Below are positions 25,201 to 34,168 of a stretch of 64,000 nt of DNA, piece by piece (within the stretch, counting starts at the first letter, position 1; each line of letters starts with the position of its first letter). Under the pieces are notes generated by a model. It was not told where the DNA came from. It ran no database searches and was given only the letters and a program-made list of their open reading frames with translations. The stretch is taken from NCBI RefSeq assembly GCF_000143415.4, contig NW_003314340.1, positions 317,951-381,950 of the forward strand. Reading direction: 5' to 3'. This stretch comes from Selaginella moellendorffii. Taxonomy: Eukaryota; Streptophyta; Lycopodiopsida; Selaginellales; Selaginellaceae. The position numbers and the translations under genes were made by a program.

Positions 25201-25285
25201 TCCAATCCATAAACACAAGGGTCCCTTTTGCAACTCTCTTCCCACTATTCAAAATGTAAACCTTTTCCCCAACCCTGAAGGCCAT
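22217..25285 (-). CDS. Transposase-like protein, 1022 aa, intact single exon (E2)
   Basis: The ATG at 25285 opens an uninterrupted 3069-nt frame. The N-terminal ~200 aa hold small beta-rich repeats (KRVAKGTLVFMDWNFVIHC and VVGVNVVVTLKN). Near residue 285 is a helix-turn-helix-like YGVPRSTFYRIK. The core has LQTDNAGNENKNMYIFAYLA and LGFLMVGHTHEDVDAMFSHL. DN..NENKN with GHTHEDVD..F is the pattern of the DUF7869 family, found in many plant, algal and animal transposon-like genes and thought to be an RNase H-fold transposase core; that link is family knowledge plus inference. Two palindrome copies are read through as SREASCHS and SRGAPCHP. A Cys-rich CGRCGLPPH follows. The gene diverges from the ParB-like gene. 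It is the only long gene in E1/E2 without stops, so it may still make protein. Confidence 0.75.
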   Translation of the reverse strand: MAFRVGEKVYILNSGKRVAKGTLVFMDWNFVIHCQKLGEGNAAISVKTVFDGNVVAIERGEMVVGVNVVVTLKNLQKKADVGDSASATHVPFVDLKNRATWIQAKVFLNNPEGEVVAEGLATVVDPRDAVANQELGWDDIGVAILEVVDIEENSLTIGNIVRWKLRHLVFENVKDSQSNTTITDDRTSLHGKRKYIFLKRSQRDLSNEPKRQKMAMEVRMVSTVACCKRRCYQHADWDAIEEERARYKTLSWKVARNFVYEALRSSVDASEHQVGGMVFHRGLVCMKAWRIIYGVPRSTFYRIKTEFEEQRVQQAVHWNDGTHKTRGHVVYGEAIFKRFVETCSEQQPHKTCLLEDGTRDTQRVLPSMYTKGVILEDVNRELQSNGYRKLSQSRFSRLWSNRFKDVSIGKYSNFSKCDECTAIKMALSKNSCSAQERETLVRRRLDHNIEQRSCRTAYYHNRILSMERPDSYLCIIHDKMDQKKTCLPRLNPAPKAISSSMQLPVSLFGIIAHGHGAQNYGNFFVPLWGGGSANMMIASLAKHLRSLQSAQTELNGQPLHKALVDRTPYRVQLEEEQRLAVSRGAPCHPSEYVGRQIVGLSREASCHSDEAGRPVNAQPHPNEAESQGSSCGRCGLPPHLLLQTDNAGNENKNMYIFAYLAMLVAKGIFEMVTLGFLMVGHTHEDVDAMFSHLAESLRRSNVLTVPQLYDEFQNCIKGTVEAALVTEVPDFKGFVRGYIRDGSEMLIGHSKPLQFHFSMRDGAPVMRYKMREWDTVWLPMDGIELFKRDPITGEPMIPQGSPRPMHPDGLKDQESIVAGIRQHIAFWKRGLVFGGESYFKRCKPLLEYWEKIISTIQNGPVVYEELEESFWPEPRAPDSSGTMSSGNAVTNNDVEDHCCGPRNKKPDSAFNPVQVCKGMVVLVRPSNKKQMIWVGCCITDVEEDAETNSFNVTVEWFKPSSGYTKDCLEKRWVLNPRDPSMSISVDNVVHGWMRKQSATITLPDHARDAARAFITRVQGEIH

Positions 25286-28088
25286 TCTGAAAGTGTAGAA
25301 AAGAAGTTAAGACCATACAAAAAATGATTGGAGAATGGCCTAAATCATAACATACCAAATAGCATGAGGCCACATGCCATTATTCAAACATGCTATTGAC
25401 ACCCACGTGAAATTTCACATTCACAAAATTGGCATGAGGCCTCATGCCATCTTGATATACACACAGCTGCAGGCAAGTAAAAACATATATGACAATATGC
25501 TAGCCATGAAATTGCAAGGGCCCAAGATGGCATGTGGCCTCATGCCATTTCTAAATGTGGTCCTAAGCCATTCCATGGTGAACATACCAGGAAGCACAAG
25601 TGCCGAATATCAAGAGGAAGCAGTAGCCACACCAAAGACAGTGCCGCTCGCAACACTGCAACTACTCGTAGCGCCGCTCGCAACACCACAACTGCTCGTA
25701 GCGCCACTCGCACAAACTGCCACTCGCATAAACTGCCGCTCGCAATGGCGCTCGCAATGCCGCAACCGCTTGTAGACGCATAAACCACAGCTCACAACGC
25801 CACTTACACAAGCAGCGCTCACTGCGCTCAGCGGAACCAAGAACACGGCGCACAAAAATGATAGACTTAGGAATGAGTTCAAGAATTCAAAAATAACACA
25901 CGCTTGAACGTCACATCAAATCCTCTGACAAACCAGATCTTATGATTCCTCTGACAAATTTCAAACTGAGTAGCTTCTAGACTTTGTTGTCAGAGGTTGA
26001 ACTTTGTCACATCATGTCCTTGCCTCGATCTAGCTGTGCTATGTCAGTGATTCGAACTTTGCCATGCCGTGTCAGCGATCCGCACCAAGATTATTCGCCG
26101 TGTAAAGGAATAATTATGCTGTGTGTGTACGTCCATTTATGGCAATATAAGGCCACACGCCATTCAAAGAATAATGCTAGTCGAGCATTTTTTGGTGCAT
26201 TTTTGGGTTCAAAATTGCATGAGCCCACACGCTATAAAGTTTACCTGTACCAAAAATAGAAACAACTTTATTTACTTGGGAATTTAAGTGGTTGAGGCAT
26301 TTTTAAATTTACAAACACATGCCCTACTTACATTCCTTTGGTTGCTTAAAATTCAAAAATATTATAAACCTTTCTTTTTGCATTTTCAATGTTTTCAATT
26401 ATGGTTTTTGATTTTCGCAGGACTAGCCTAGTAATCTATTTGCATCCCGTCATGTTTATAGCTAGCTTTCGTTTGTCCTCTTCACTAGCCTGAGATACAT
26501 CTGCTCGGCATCTGCCTCTTACAGCATTTGCCCAGAAAGGGCATCTTTCTTCACGCAGCATTTGCCACATGTTTAGGGTTTAGGGTTTAGCAATTCAGTA
26601 GCTTGATAAACATGCAAATACAGAACTTGATGCAAAATCCTTTGATATGTCACAATGCCCCTAGGACCATAAACACATTTCAATAGAGAGGGTCCTTTCA
26701 TTTCATAACTCCTTACGTAGATCTTGGTGAAACCAGAGTTAGTGAAGTTAGTTTCTTGTGATCCCGCATCTGATTGTGATGTCCCTTTGCAATGTCGATG
26801 GAAAGGTCAATGCACACCAAACTGTAGAATCTTGGAGCAAAATAACGGTCGGATCTATGGCAAATGCCCCTGAAACATTGTAAGGCTCGTGTGGTCTCAT
26901 GTCATGTCTTATCGAGATGCTTCTTTGCAGGGTCATCAAGAAGGACATTGTATACCATTCTTAAAAATCTAGTTGCGATCTAACGGTTGGATCTCCAGGA
27001 AACTCAAAACAATCTCGCACGTGTCAGAATATTCTAGGAATATACTCCTATGTGCCCCTGAAAATGGCATGCGGCCCCACGCCATTCAAGAGATAACACC
27101 AGATGATGCCGAGCATTTTTTGGTGCATTTTTTGGGATCAAAATTGCATGAGCCCACACGCTTGAACGTCACATCAAATCCTCTGACAATTTATTTAGCT
27201 GAACATCTGGCATTTTTGGAAATACAAGATGCTTTGGAATATCCAATCATGCATGGTATAAATATAGCGAGGGTATTAAATGATATCCCAATCATGATCT
27301 TTCTTTTGGATTTCGCATGCATGCAGTCCGAGGAATGATGACGTTGTGGATTTCTTTTGGATTTCACGTGCATGCATGCGCGCGGCAATCCAGAAATTAA
27401 TGGTGGCGCCCAAGTTCGAGGAATGATGACGTGGCGGGATTACCAACCGTCGTGACATTTCGCGCGTGTGAGGTTAGGTTTTGCATTTTGCTTCGTACTC
27501 GCGCTCGCATCGCGCTCCCACTCGCTATCACGCTCACATTCGTGCTCATCTACCTTCTTTACAGGTTTCTCGTGTGCATCGGCATCCACTCACGCTTGCA
27601 TCACACTCGCGCTCGCATCGCGCTCGTGTGCATCGGCGTCCACTTCAAGACACACCCAGTTTGTAACTTCACCGCCAACTCCGCCGCCCACTCCGCCACC
27701 CACACGCAGCCCACTTGGCGTCCCGGGAGATTTCAGCGCCACTCTCCAACTGTAAGTGGCAGAGTAGCCTTGCTGCTACGATCTGCTGCACACACAATGC
27801 ACATTCGCCAGCGAGTCCGGTTGTCACGCCTCCATTCGGCTTCAAATGGTAAGTCTTTTAGGCCAAGTAGAATTTGGCATGAGGCCACATGCCATTCAGT
27901 AGCAACATTGGCATGCACCGATTGGGCTCTCGAGTGCAGTCCGGTTACAGATGGTGTGTAGCCTCACGCCATCTTAGGATGCAGCCTCAAGACATCTGAT
28001 GCAGTGGTGAATGGCGTGTGGCCTCACGTTATTTCCAGCTGCTAGCTTTTCATCTGTCAGCTCTAATTGTTGTGCATTTCTGAACAGG
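25286..28088. promoter_or_regulatory. Divergent spacer of E2, dense in palindromes and duplicated blocks
   Basis: This spacer has about eleven palindrome copies. It also has Ser/Arg-codon-like repeats built on GCTCGCA (25640-25800) and CTCGCGCTCGCATCG (27490-27640). A ~55-bp block (CGAGCATTTTTTGGTGCATT onwards) occurs at about 26180 and again at 27111. A ~35-bp block (GAACGTCACATCAAATCCTC) occurs at about 25905 and 27162. Transcripts of both divergent genes must start here. A likely 5' exon of the plus-strand gene ends at the GTAAGT at about 27849, and the next intron carries three palindromes and ends at TTTCTGAACAG (28088). Confidence 0.6.
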
Positions 28089-29263
28089 CGAGGAATTGCG
28101 TTTTTCTTCTAGCCACTGTCAATGTGGATGCAGAGAAGGGGGAGGAGCTCACCAGTTGGACTTTCGGGATGGAAGGCGAGGATTTGAGGCTGTACAACAT
28201 AGATGGTGGGAGAAAAGAATGCATGGGGATCCTCATCCAAGTGACAGACACTCCATGCAGTTCCATGCAAGAATATGGACTGGCACTTGTGGTAGAGACA
28301 GTGTCTGCCTTCAAGATCCACCTTGCACATCCTAGCGGCTTCCCGGAGGGGGGCAGTGGCTATGAGGAATTCCTAGAGGGAGCTAGGGAGAGGTTGTCCA
28401 GGAGGCCCACAATTTCAAAGACGCTGCGGGTCTATGAAGATCACATGGAATCCACGGACCTCACCTACGGCGATGTTCAAAAACTATATTCCAACATTGA
28501 GCCGTTGAGAGTGCCTCCAGTTCGCAAAGCAAAGGGGAAGGGGGTCAATCTGGAAACTACCCCGAAGCAAAAAAGGGTGGTCAAGCTCAAGCCGACGTCC
28601 GACTCTCCTCCAAAAAAGAAGCTACTCGGTGATGCCATTGCCTCGGGTTCGAACACTACACCCACCAAAAAGAAGAGCCGCAAAGAGCAGAAAGAGCAAG
28701 AAGAGGCAGCAAAAATTGTTCCAGATAATAGTACTTGTTACTATTCCAACAAAGTATATACAATCGACGTGAGCCGTATCGACATCCAAAGCAAATACAA
28801 CCATAGGCTAGTATCTGATGAGTGGGTGGAGAAACTGAAGCAGAAGATGCTGGCAAGTCCAATAACACCCGACATCGCAGACGTGATCCCCTACTACCGA
28901 ACAATGAAGGGCGAGACGAGGTTTCCAGACTTGATCAATAGGAAGGTGTTGGACGATCAGAACATCCGATTCTATGCCATCTTCGGGCAGCATTCTAGCT
29001 TGGCGATGCAAGAGATAGTTGTGGATATTATGGTGGGCGAAGAGGTGAAGAAAGTCTTCAAGACAAGAGTTGTCTGCCTGATAAAAGGCAACTCGCCCCT
29101 CCGATCTATCATATACATCTCCCACGCGTAGAATGTCAAGCAAGAAACGTGCTACAAATCGGGTCTGCACGAGACATTGGCACGAACACGGAAGCTCTGG
29201 GTTCAACTGAAGAAGCCACAAAAACCAGGACAAGGACGTGCACTAGCAACTAGCGCCTGGCAG

Positions 29264-29317
29264 GTAAGCCTTGTTGCATGTGGCATAGCATGTGGCCTCA
29301 CGCCATTTCCATTGCAG
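29264..29317 (+). other. 54-nt intron carrying a palindrome copy
   Basis: The donor GTAAGCC and acceptor CCATTGCAG enclose a 22-bp palindrome (29285-29306). The length is a multiple of three and has no stop, so retention would keep the frame. Confidence 0.7.
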
Positions 29318-30778
29318 GAATTCTCGAGTCTTCTCTCGAAAACACTGGGGGTCAATGACACACTCAGCATCCATAACATTCTATTTGCGACAAAAGTTGT
29401 TTTTGACAAATGGGTAGATGTGCTGAGGAGGTACCATGACGGGGAGTTACTAAACTCAATGGGTGTGGAGGACGGCCGGAAGCCCAATGATTTGAAGCTC
29501 AACGCCTTGCGTTTCTCGCGGTCTCTAGACGACGACGACCTTCTGACAGTGGCTAATGCTCTTCTACGTGGTGAGGTAGTCTTCAACAAGACCAAAATGA
29601 CTCCCGGCCATATTGTGACATACGAGGACTTGTGCACGACTCTGAGAGCTCGTGCGCTATTGAAGGATTGGATCTTCGAGCAAGTGGCCGTGGAGAGGGT
29701 GAGCATCGACACCACGCAAGAGATGATGGAAGCGCTGGATTTGTCAAATGAAGACATCGACGAGTACGTGAAGGGGGCCCCCAAGTTCATTGATCTGCTG
29801 CGGGATGCCACAAAAAGTAAAGCTGAGAAGTTGGATCAGTATCCAAATTTCATTAAGAGGGATGTCGACCGCCGGCTTCAGAAACAGCTCGACCCCGCAG
29901 CAGGGGCCTATCGAGAACCTTACCGGGTATACTTGAATTCGGATGAGGATCAAAGGTGGAGGAGCATCGTTTCCCGTAGAGATGAGCAGGTCAAGAACAT
30001 CTTTTGTGTGATGGACTTCACAAACGAGGAGATCACTCATGCAGACGAAGTCAGCTCCATCATTGACTTAATGGTGGGACTTGCGGAGGTGGAATCTTCA
30101 GTCCACTATATGATCTACGACTCCGAATCCTATCACAAGTTCTGGAAGGCCTTGAACGAGGTGAAGGCTCGGTTGAAAGGCAAGGAGATGCGGGAGATCC
30201 ATGGGATAATGGCTAAGAAGAAGATACCGACAAATGTCCGCATCTTCACACTCGCCCTTGTTATTGGTTCTGCAGCAGAGTGGGACTGGAGTGACTTCCC
30301 AGCTTCGTTCGACAAGGCCGATCGAATTGATCTAAGGGAGGTCAATTTACCCGTGCCTGAGGAACTGAAGACGGCTATGGAGCTTTCGAATCCAAAGAAA
30401 GCTCCAGGTGCAGCATGGGAAATGCTCAGCTGGGTCTTCAATGCAATAGCGGGTGGGTCACCTGCTTCCGACTCCAAGGGCAAATACGTTGTCGAGTACA
30501 ACTGCGGCGGACTATTCTTTCGAGCCGCACTACTCAAGGGTGTCCCGTGTGTTGCGGTGACAAACTCCATTGAAGAGGTGACTTCAATGGAGCATATAAT
30601 TACAGTTGCCAAAGAAAAACAGTATCTTCTCTGCGAACCTGGTGAGTACGCACTTTAAGTTTAAATGTTATCTCACAAGCTCTGTATGCAGGAGCGTGGC
30701 CACCCCCAGATGCTGAAACGGCGTTAACAGCTACTGTTGAAGATACCCATGTTGGGCCGAGCTCACAACCTGCACAAG

Positions 30779-30811
30779 GTAAGGTCACGTGAGGCCTCAC
30801 GCCATATTCAG
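30779..30811 (+). other. 33-nt intron made mostly of a palindrome copy
   Basis: GTAAGGTCAC...TATTCAG. The palindrome fills 22 of the 33 nt. Introns at 30884-30932 and 31077-31129 also carry one copy each. Confidence 0.55.
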
Positions 30812-33431
30812 ACACGAGGACTGAAAAGCGCACTGGTGGCGCGTCGAAGAAGGACAAACAGACAAGCAATAGGAAAAAAGGAGGTACAAATTATATTTGC
30901 AATGGCGTGTCTTCTCATGCCATTCCTTGCAGGAGACACTTCTTCAAAGGCAAAATAGGCAAGCATCAGCCAAGCTCAAACTGATAGTGGTCATAAAAAG
31001 CGAAAGCACGTTGGACAGTCGTCGGGATCAGAGGCGTTTGATTCAAAAAGGAAGAAGGGCAACAAAAAGATGATAGGTAATGCCTCGCGGTTATGGCGTG
31101 TGTGCTCATGCCATTCATTGCAAATCAAGGGCTGAGTGAAAGCAGGCAGTCACCACCTTCTGACTCAGATTCCTATGGCGGACTCCCCTTCCCCAATCTC
31201 AATGGAGAGGTACAATGGATGAGGGATGCTTTTCAAGTCAGGGCCACGTTTTTCTCATCTCGTCGTCTTCGAAGGGTGCAAGAATGTGCAGAAACCATGT
31301 TAAGACAGTCGGGTGAGGATACGGTCCTAGGTCACGCACTAAAACAGGCTATGGATGTCTTGTATTTTGAGATGGAAACTCGGCTAGATGATTTTCCCAA
31401 GATGGTCCTGGAAGAACAAGCCATCCAGCCTGAGCAGCCTATGGAAGAAATGCAGGAGGGGGATGAGGAGCCAGAGAAAGATAATGAGCAGGAAGAGCAG
31501 AAGGACAAAAAGGAGGACAAAGAAGAGGAGGACGAAGAGGACTTGGATGGTCCTCACAATGGTGACGATCACAATAACGACGACGACGTTGATGACGACG
31601 ATGGCCAGCCTGAGGTGGCCAAAGAGCAGCGGAGGAAGGTCATACAAGACAAACCATCAGGTAAATAATAGTACATCCATTCCTAACCTTTTACCATTTC
31701 TAACATTGTCCATGTAGGTCGTAGAGCAAATGGTAAGTAGAGATTATTCAATTGAATTAAGATACAAACTCTAGCCTTTAGTGTCGAGGAAGGATAGTGC
31801 CAAGCAAGGGTCGAAACGTATGTCCAATATTTCAGAATCAGCAGTGCGCCCAAGTGATATCGGTCCTAGTTCCTCAATAGCAGTTGATGGTAAATACAGT
31901 ATAGTCGATTCAATATGCTAATGAGTTTATTTTTAGTAGCATGGGAGGATACCATCTCAATCGAAGGGAGATATTTGGATATGCATATGGATCCGCTAAT
32001 GGACTCTACTTGCCTGCAAGAGTCATTAGAGCTGGTGGAGGCTACTATCCATATCAACGCCAAGCAAGCTGACCACGCTCCACTTGATGTTGCCCATACC
32101 ATTGAGTCAATCTTGTCCACGTATCCAACTGACGGTGACCAGGCGCCATTGGACCCGCATGAGGCCGCCCCAGCCGCCGAGCCGGTCGTATCCTCATTTC
32201 CAACGGACTCAACGTGTGCCTAATCGTTTGACTACGCGCCGTTGGAACCTCCCTACACCGCCCCTACTGCTTGTTCGGTCATGTCCACTTTGCCAATGGA
32301 GGCACCAGCTGAAATGGCGTGTGATCACACGCCATCGGAACCACCCCATGCCACTGTTGAGCCAGTTGTACCAGAGTCTACAGCTGAAATGGCATGTGCC
32401 CACACGCCATCGGATGCGATTGACCCCACATTGCAGAGGAGAGTATTTCCGCCCTTCACGTTTCCTCGACCAAAACCCTCTCAACGACCATCGGGAGCAC
32501 CATTCGCTAATATTGTAGATGGTAAAATTGACTTGTACCATTTTTTATACTGACGCATTTCATTTCAGAGTCACGGCGAAGGTACTGTATCGTTTTTTAT
32601 CTGAACAGTGTCCTTTTCTCCCATGAGCGTGGCTCGTCCTTGAATGTCACTGCACCCTCCAAAGCCTGCGGTCGCAAGTTGGTCAAAAGAGACAGATTCA
32701 CATTAATCACACGGGAGAAACTGCGGGATCTAATAATGACCATGCGACACTTAAAACAGAGGGCCGGGTTCAATTTGCAATTGGGAGTTTGGACATCCAT
32801 GATGCGCCACAATGCATTAACGTTGCTACAGATGATGCACGATCAGACGCGAGTAATATTACCATTTGACTTTCTCCTAACGCAGAAGGATTGCTTGACT
32901 ATGGTCCATGTGAGGGGTAGCAAGCCCATCTTCGTCAAGCCAGAGGCTGTAGTGATGAATCGGACTGCTAGGTCAAGTGAAATCCTCATCATCAATGACT
33001 CGCCGATTAAAACTGCAGCGAACACGCACACATATGCAGTGCACCCCATCTCTTGCAGTATGGAAACTAGGGAGAAGAAACCGTATGTTCTGGGGGACCT
33101 TGCAAAACGGCTTGGAGCGATGGTGATAGAGAACCGGCCAGTCCAGGAGGTGGCTGCAGAAATCAACCAAATGGCAGATGGAACGGTATATCAGAAGCCA
33201 TTTGATCGGACAGACACCAGTCATCATTTATGGCATGTATATTGTCTAGCCAAGCACTATCCGCATCTCCATAATCTGCTCAACCGGATGGGTTCTTCGA
33301 CCACTGAACATGAGCGTGGACGTATTAGAGAAGAGATGGCATTACTATTGGGTTTAAATCCTGATAGTGTGGAGAGTGATGAAATTCCAAGATTATTGTA
33401 TAGGCGTTGGAGGCAAAAAATAATAGTCTGA

Positions 33432-33849
33432 GATGGCATGTATTTATTTAAAAATGTAACTTATTATGGCATGGGGTTCCATGCCATTGTATTAATATTA
33501 AAAGACAATTCTTTGAGAGGATTTGCATTATACTAGAAGTGTTACAGCATGTTATTGGAAGTCTACGAAGTTGTTTTATTAATAAGGGGAAAGTAAAGAT
33601 TGAATGGGGACTTGGGCTCCACCTAGACTCGGAGCAACTGAGTCAATATTAAAAGGATGGAAAGAAATTGGACGACGATGACAAGGAGAAGAGAGAGGTG
33701 AAGCAGTGGTAGGGGGAGGAGAAGTGATTAAGTAGACATTTCCTTGTTTAAAATAAAATGGCATGTGCCTCAATGCAGTTGAATTTTGTTATATTTATAT
33801 ACTATATAAAGGTTTGGAAACCTTATTTTACAAGTGGGATAATGACAAT
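33432..33849. other. E2 right subterminal region
   Basis: After the TGA of the ParB-like gene there is no coding sequence. One good palindrome (33465), a half-site (33433) and a weaker copy (33758) lie here, before the 24-bp end. Confidence 0.6.
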
Positions 33850-33873
33850 TCCCACTTTAACGAAATAGAGCTT
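33850..33873 (-). repeat. E2 right terminal inverted repeat (24 bp)
   Basis: Exact reverse complement of 21418-21441. It ends 6 bp from the inner edge of the outer TIR at 33880. Confidence 0.75.
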
Positions 33874-33879
33874 GTATAG

Positions 33880-34168
33880 AGTACAAATTTAAAGAAGTGA
33901 CAAGAATACTCCTTTTGAAAACATTTTATTTTATATTCTAACAAATGTCCCTATCATTGCATGTAGTAAATATTTAAATTATTAGAACAAAAAGTGTTCT
34001 TTAGAACATTTTTATCTATATAATATATAGAGAGTTATTAAATTATTAGGTTCACCATAACCTTAAAATTTTAAAATTTATAATGTTTGTACTAAATTAC
34101 AATTAAAAATTGAGCTCAACTCGTGAGCTCAACTTTTCAACTCGTGAGCTCAAGTATGGTCCGCGCCC
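33880..34168 (-). repeat. Right copy of ~280-bp inverted repeat (E1 outer TIR)
   Basis: Reverse complement of 8456-8725. The outer end reads TATGGTCCGCGCCC on the plus strand. It carries ~19 extra bp (ACTCTCTATATATTATATAG region) not present on the left. Its inner edge is only 6 bp from the right 24-bp repeat of E2, so the two elements abut or are nested here. Confidence 0.85.

Larger units (their letters stand above)
28089..33431 (+). pseudogene. ParB-like + divergent methyltransferase-like gene (E2), three nonsense mutations
   Basis: One frame continues through exons 28089-29263, 29318-30641, 30692-30778, 30812-30883, 30933-31076, 31130-31660 and further small exons to a last exon ending at TGA 33431. 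The N-terminal part has TYGDVQKLYSNIEPLRVPPV, then KTYTID-like KVYTIDVSRIDIQSKYNHR and IRFYAIFGQHSSLAMQEI (28963-29016), the GQHS box of ParB/sulfiredoxin-fold domains. The next exon has CVMDFTNEE in the place of methyltransferase motif IV (30005-30031). KYVVEYNCGGLFFRAALLKG resembles motif I (30482-30541). Catalytic DPPY and GxGS signatures are absent, so activity is doubtful. Lys-rich and very acidic tracts follow (31480-31600), then a C-terminal domain (32600-33431) with no family I can name. Stops: TAG 29129, TAG 30956, TAA 32221. Confidence 0.65.
21957..33779. repeat. Dispersed 22-bp palindrome family (more than 20 copies)
   Basis: The consensus half-site is ATGGCRTGNGG followed by its reverse complement (CCNCAYGCCAT). 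Copies start at 21959, 22049, 23465, 23522, 25359, 25429, 25527, 26139, 26213, 27064, 27143, 27874, 27951, 28011, 29285, 30784, 30902, 31093, 32313, 32389, 33465 and 33758. Weaker ones are at 21644, 26884 and 33433. The copies at 25429 and 25527 are near-perfect palindromes. They lie in intergenic DNA (densest between the two divergent genes, 25.3-28.1 kb), inside introns and inside coding exons. All lie between the 24-bp E2 ends. Confidence 0.9.
21418..33873. mobile_element. E2: 12.5-kb DNA transposon with ParB-like gene and dispersed palindromes
   Basis: A perfect 24-bp inverted repeat, AAGCTCTATTTCGTTAAAGT continuing GGGA, lies at 21418-21441 and, reversed, at 33850-33873. Everything between belongs together: all copies of a 22-bp palindrome found in the window, an intact 1022-aa transposase-like gene (minus) and the divergent ParB-like/methyltransferase-like gene (plus). 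No target-site duplication is visible (flanks CCCAGAAG and GTATAGAG), so one flank may have rearranged. Confidence 0.7.
8456..34168. mobile_element. Nested DNA-transposon complex (E1 with E2 inside or next to it)
   Basis: The interval between the long inverted repeats holds two sets of transposon-type genes, one minisatellite and one LTR-retrotransposon fragment. The simplest reading is an older element (E1) whose body was invaded by E2 (21418-33873) and by an LTR element. An alternative is that E1 ends near 18690, where plus-strand TTGGACCATCCCCCACAGC resembles the outer end of the right TIR, and that the 34168 copy belongs to another family member. No target-site duplication decides between these. 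Confidence 0.6.

Noticed and set aside
29203-29811. 202-codon minus-strand frame
   Set aside because: Lies opposite the well-supported ParB-like gene exon and has no recognisable motif.
21957-33779. CRISPR-like array
   Set aside because: The palindromes are irregularly spaced, lie inside exons and introns, and have no uniform spacers; the host is a plant.
8456-34168. Maverick/Polinton or integrated giant-virus segment
   Set aside because: Large size and a methyltransferase suggested it, but no DNA polymerase B, capsid, packaging ATPase or protease gene is visible.
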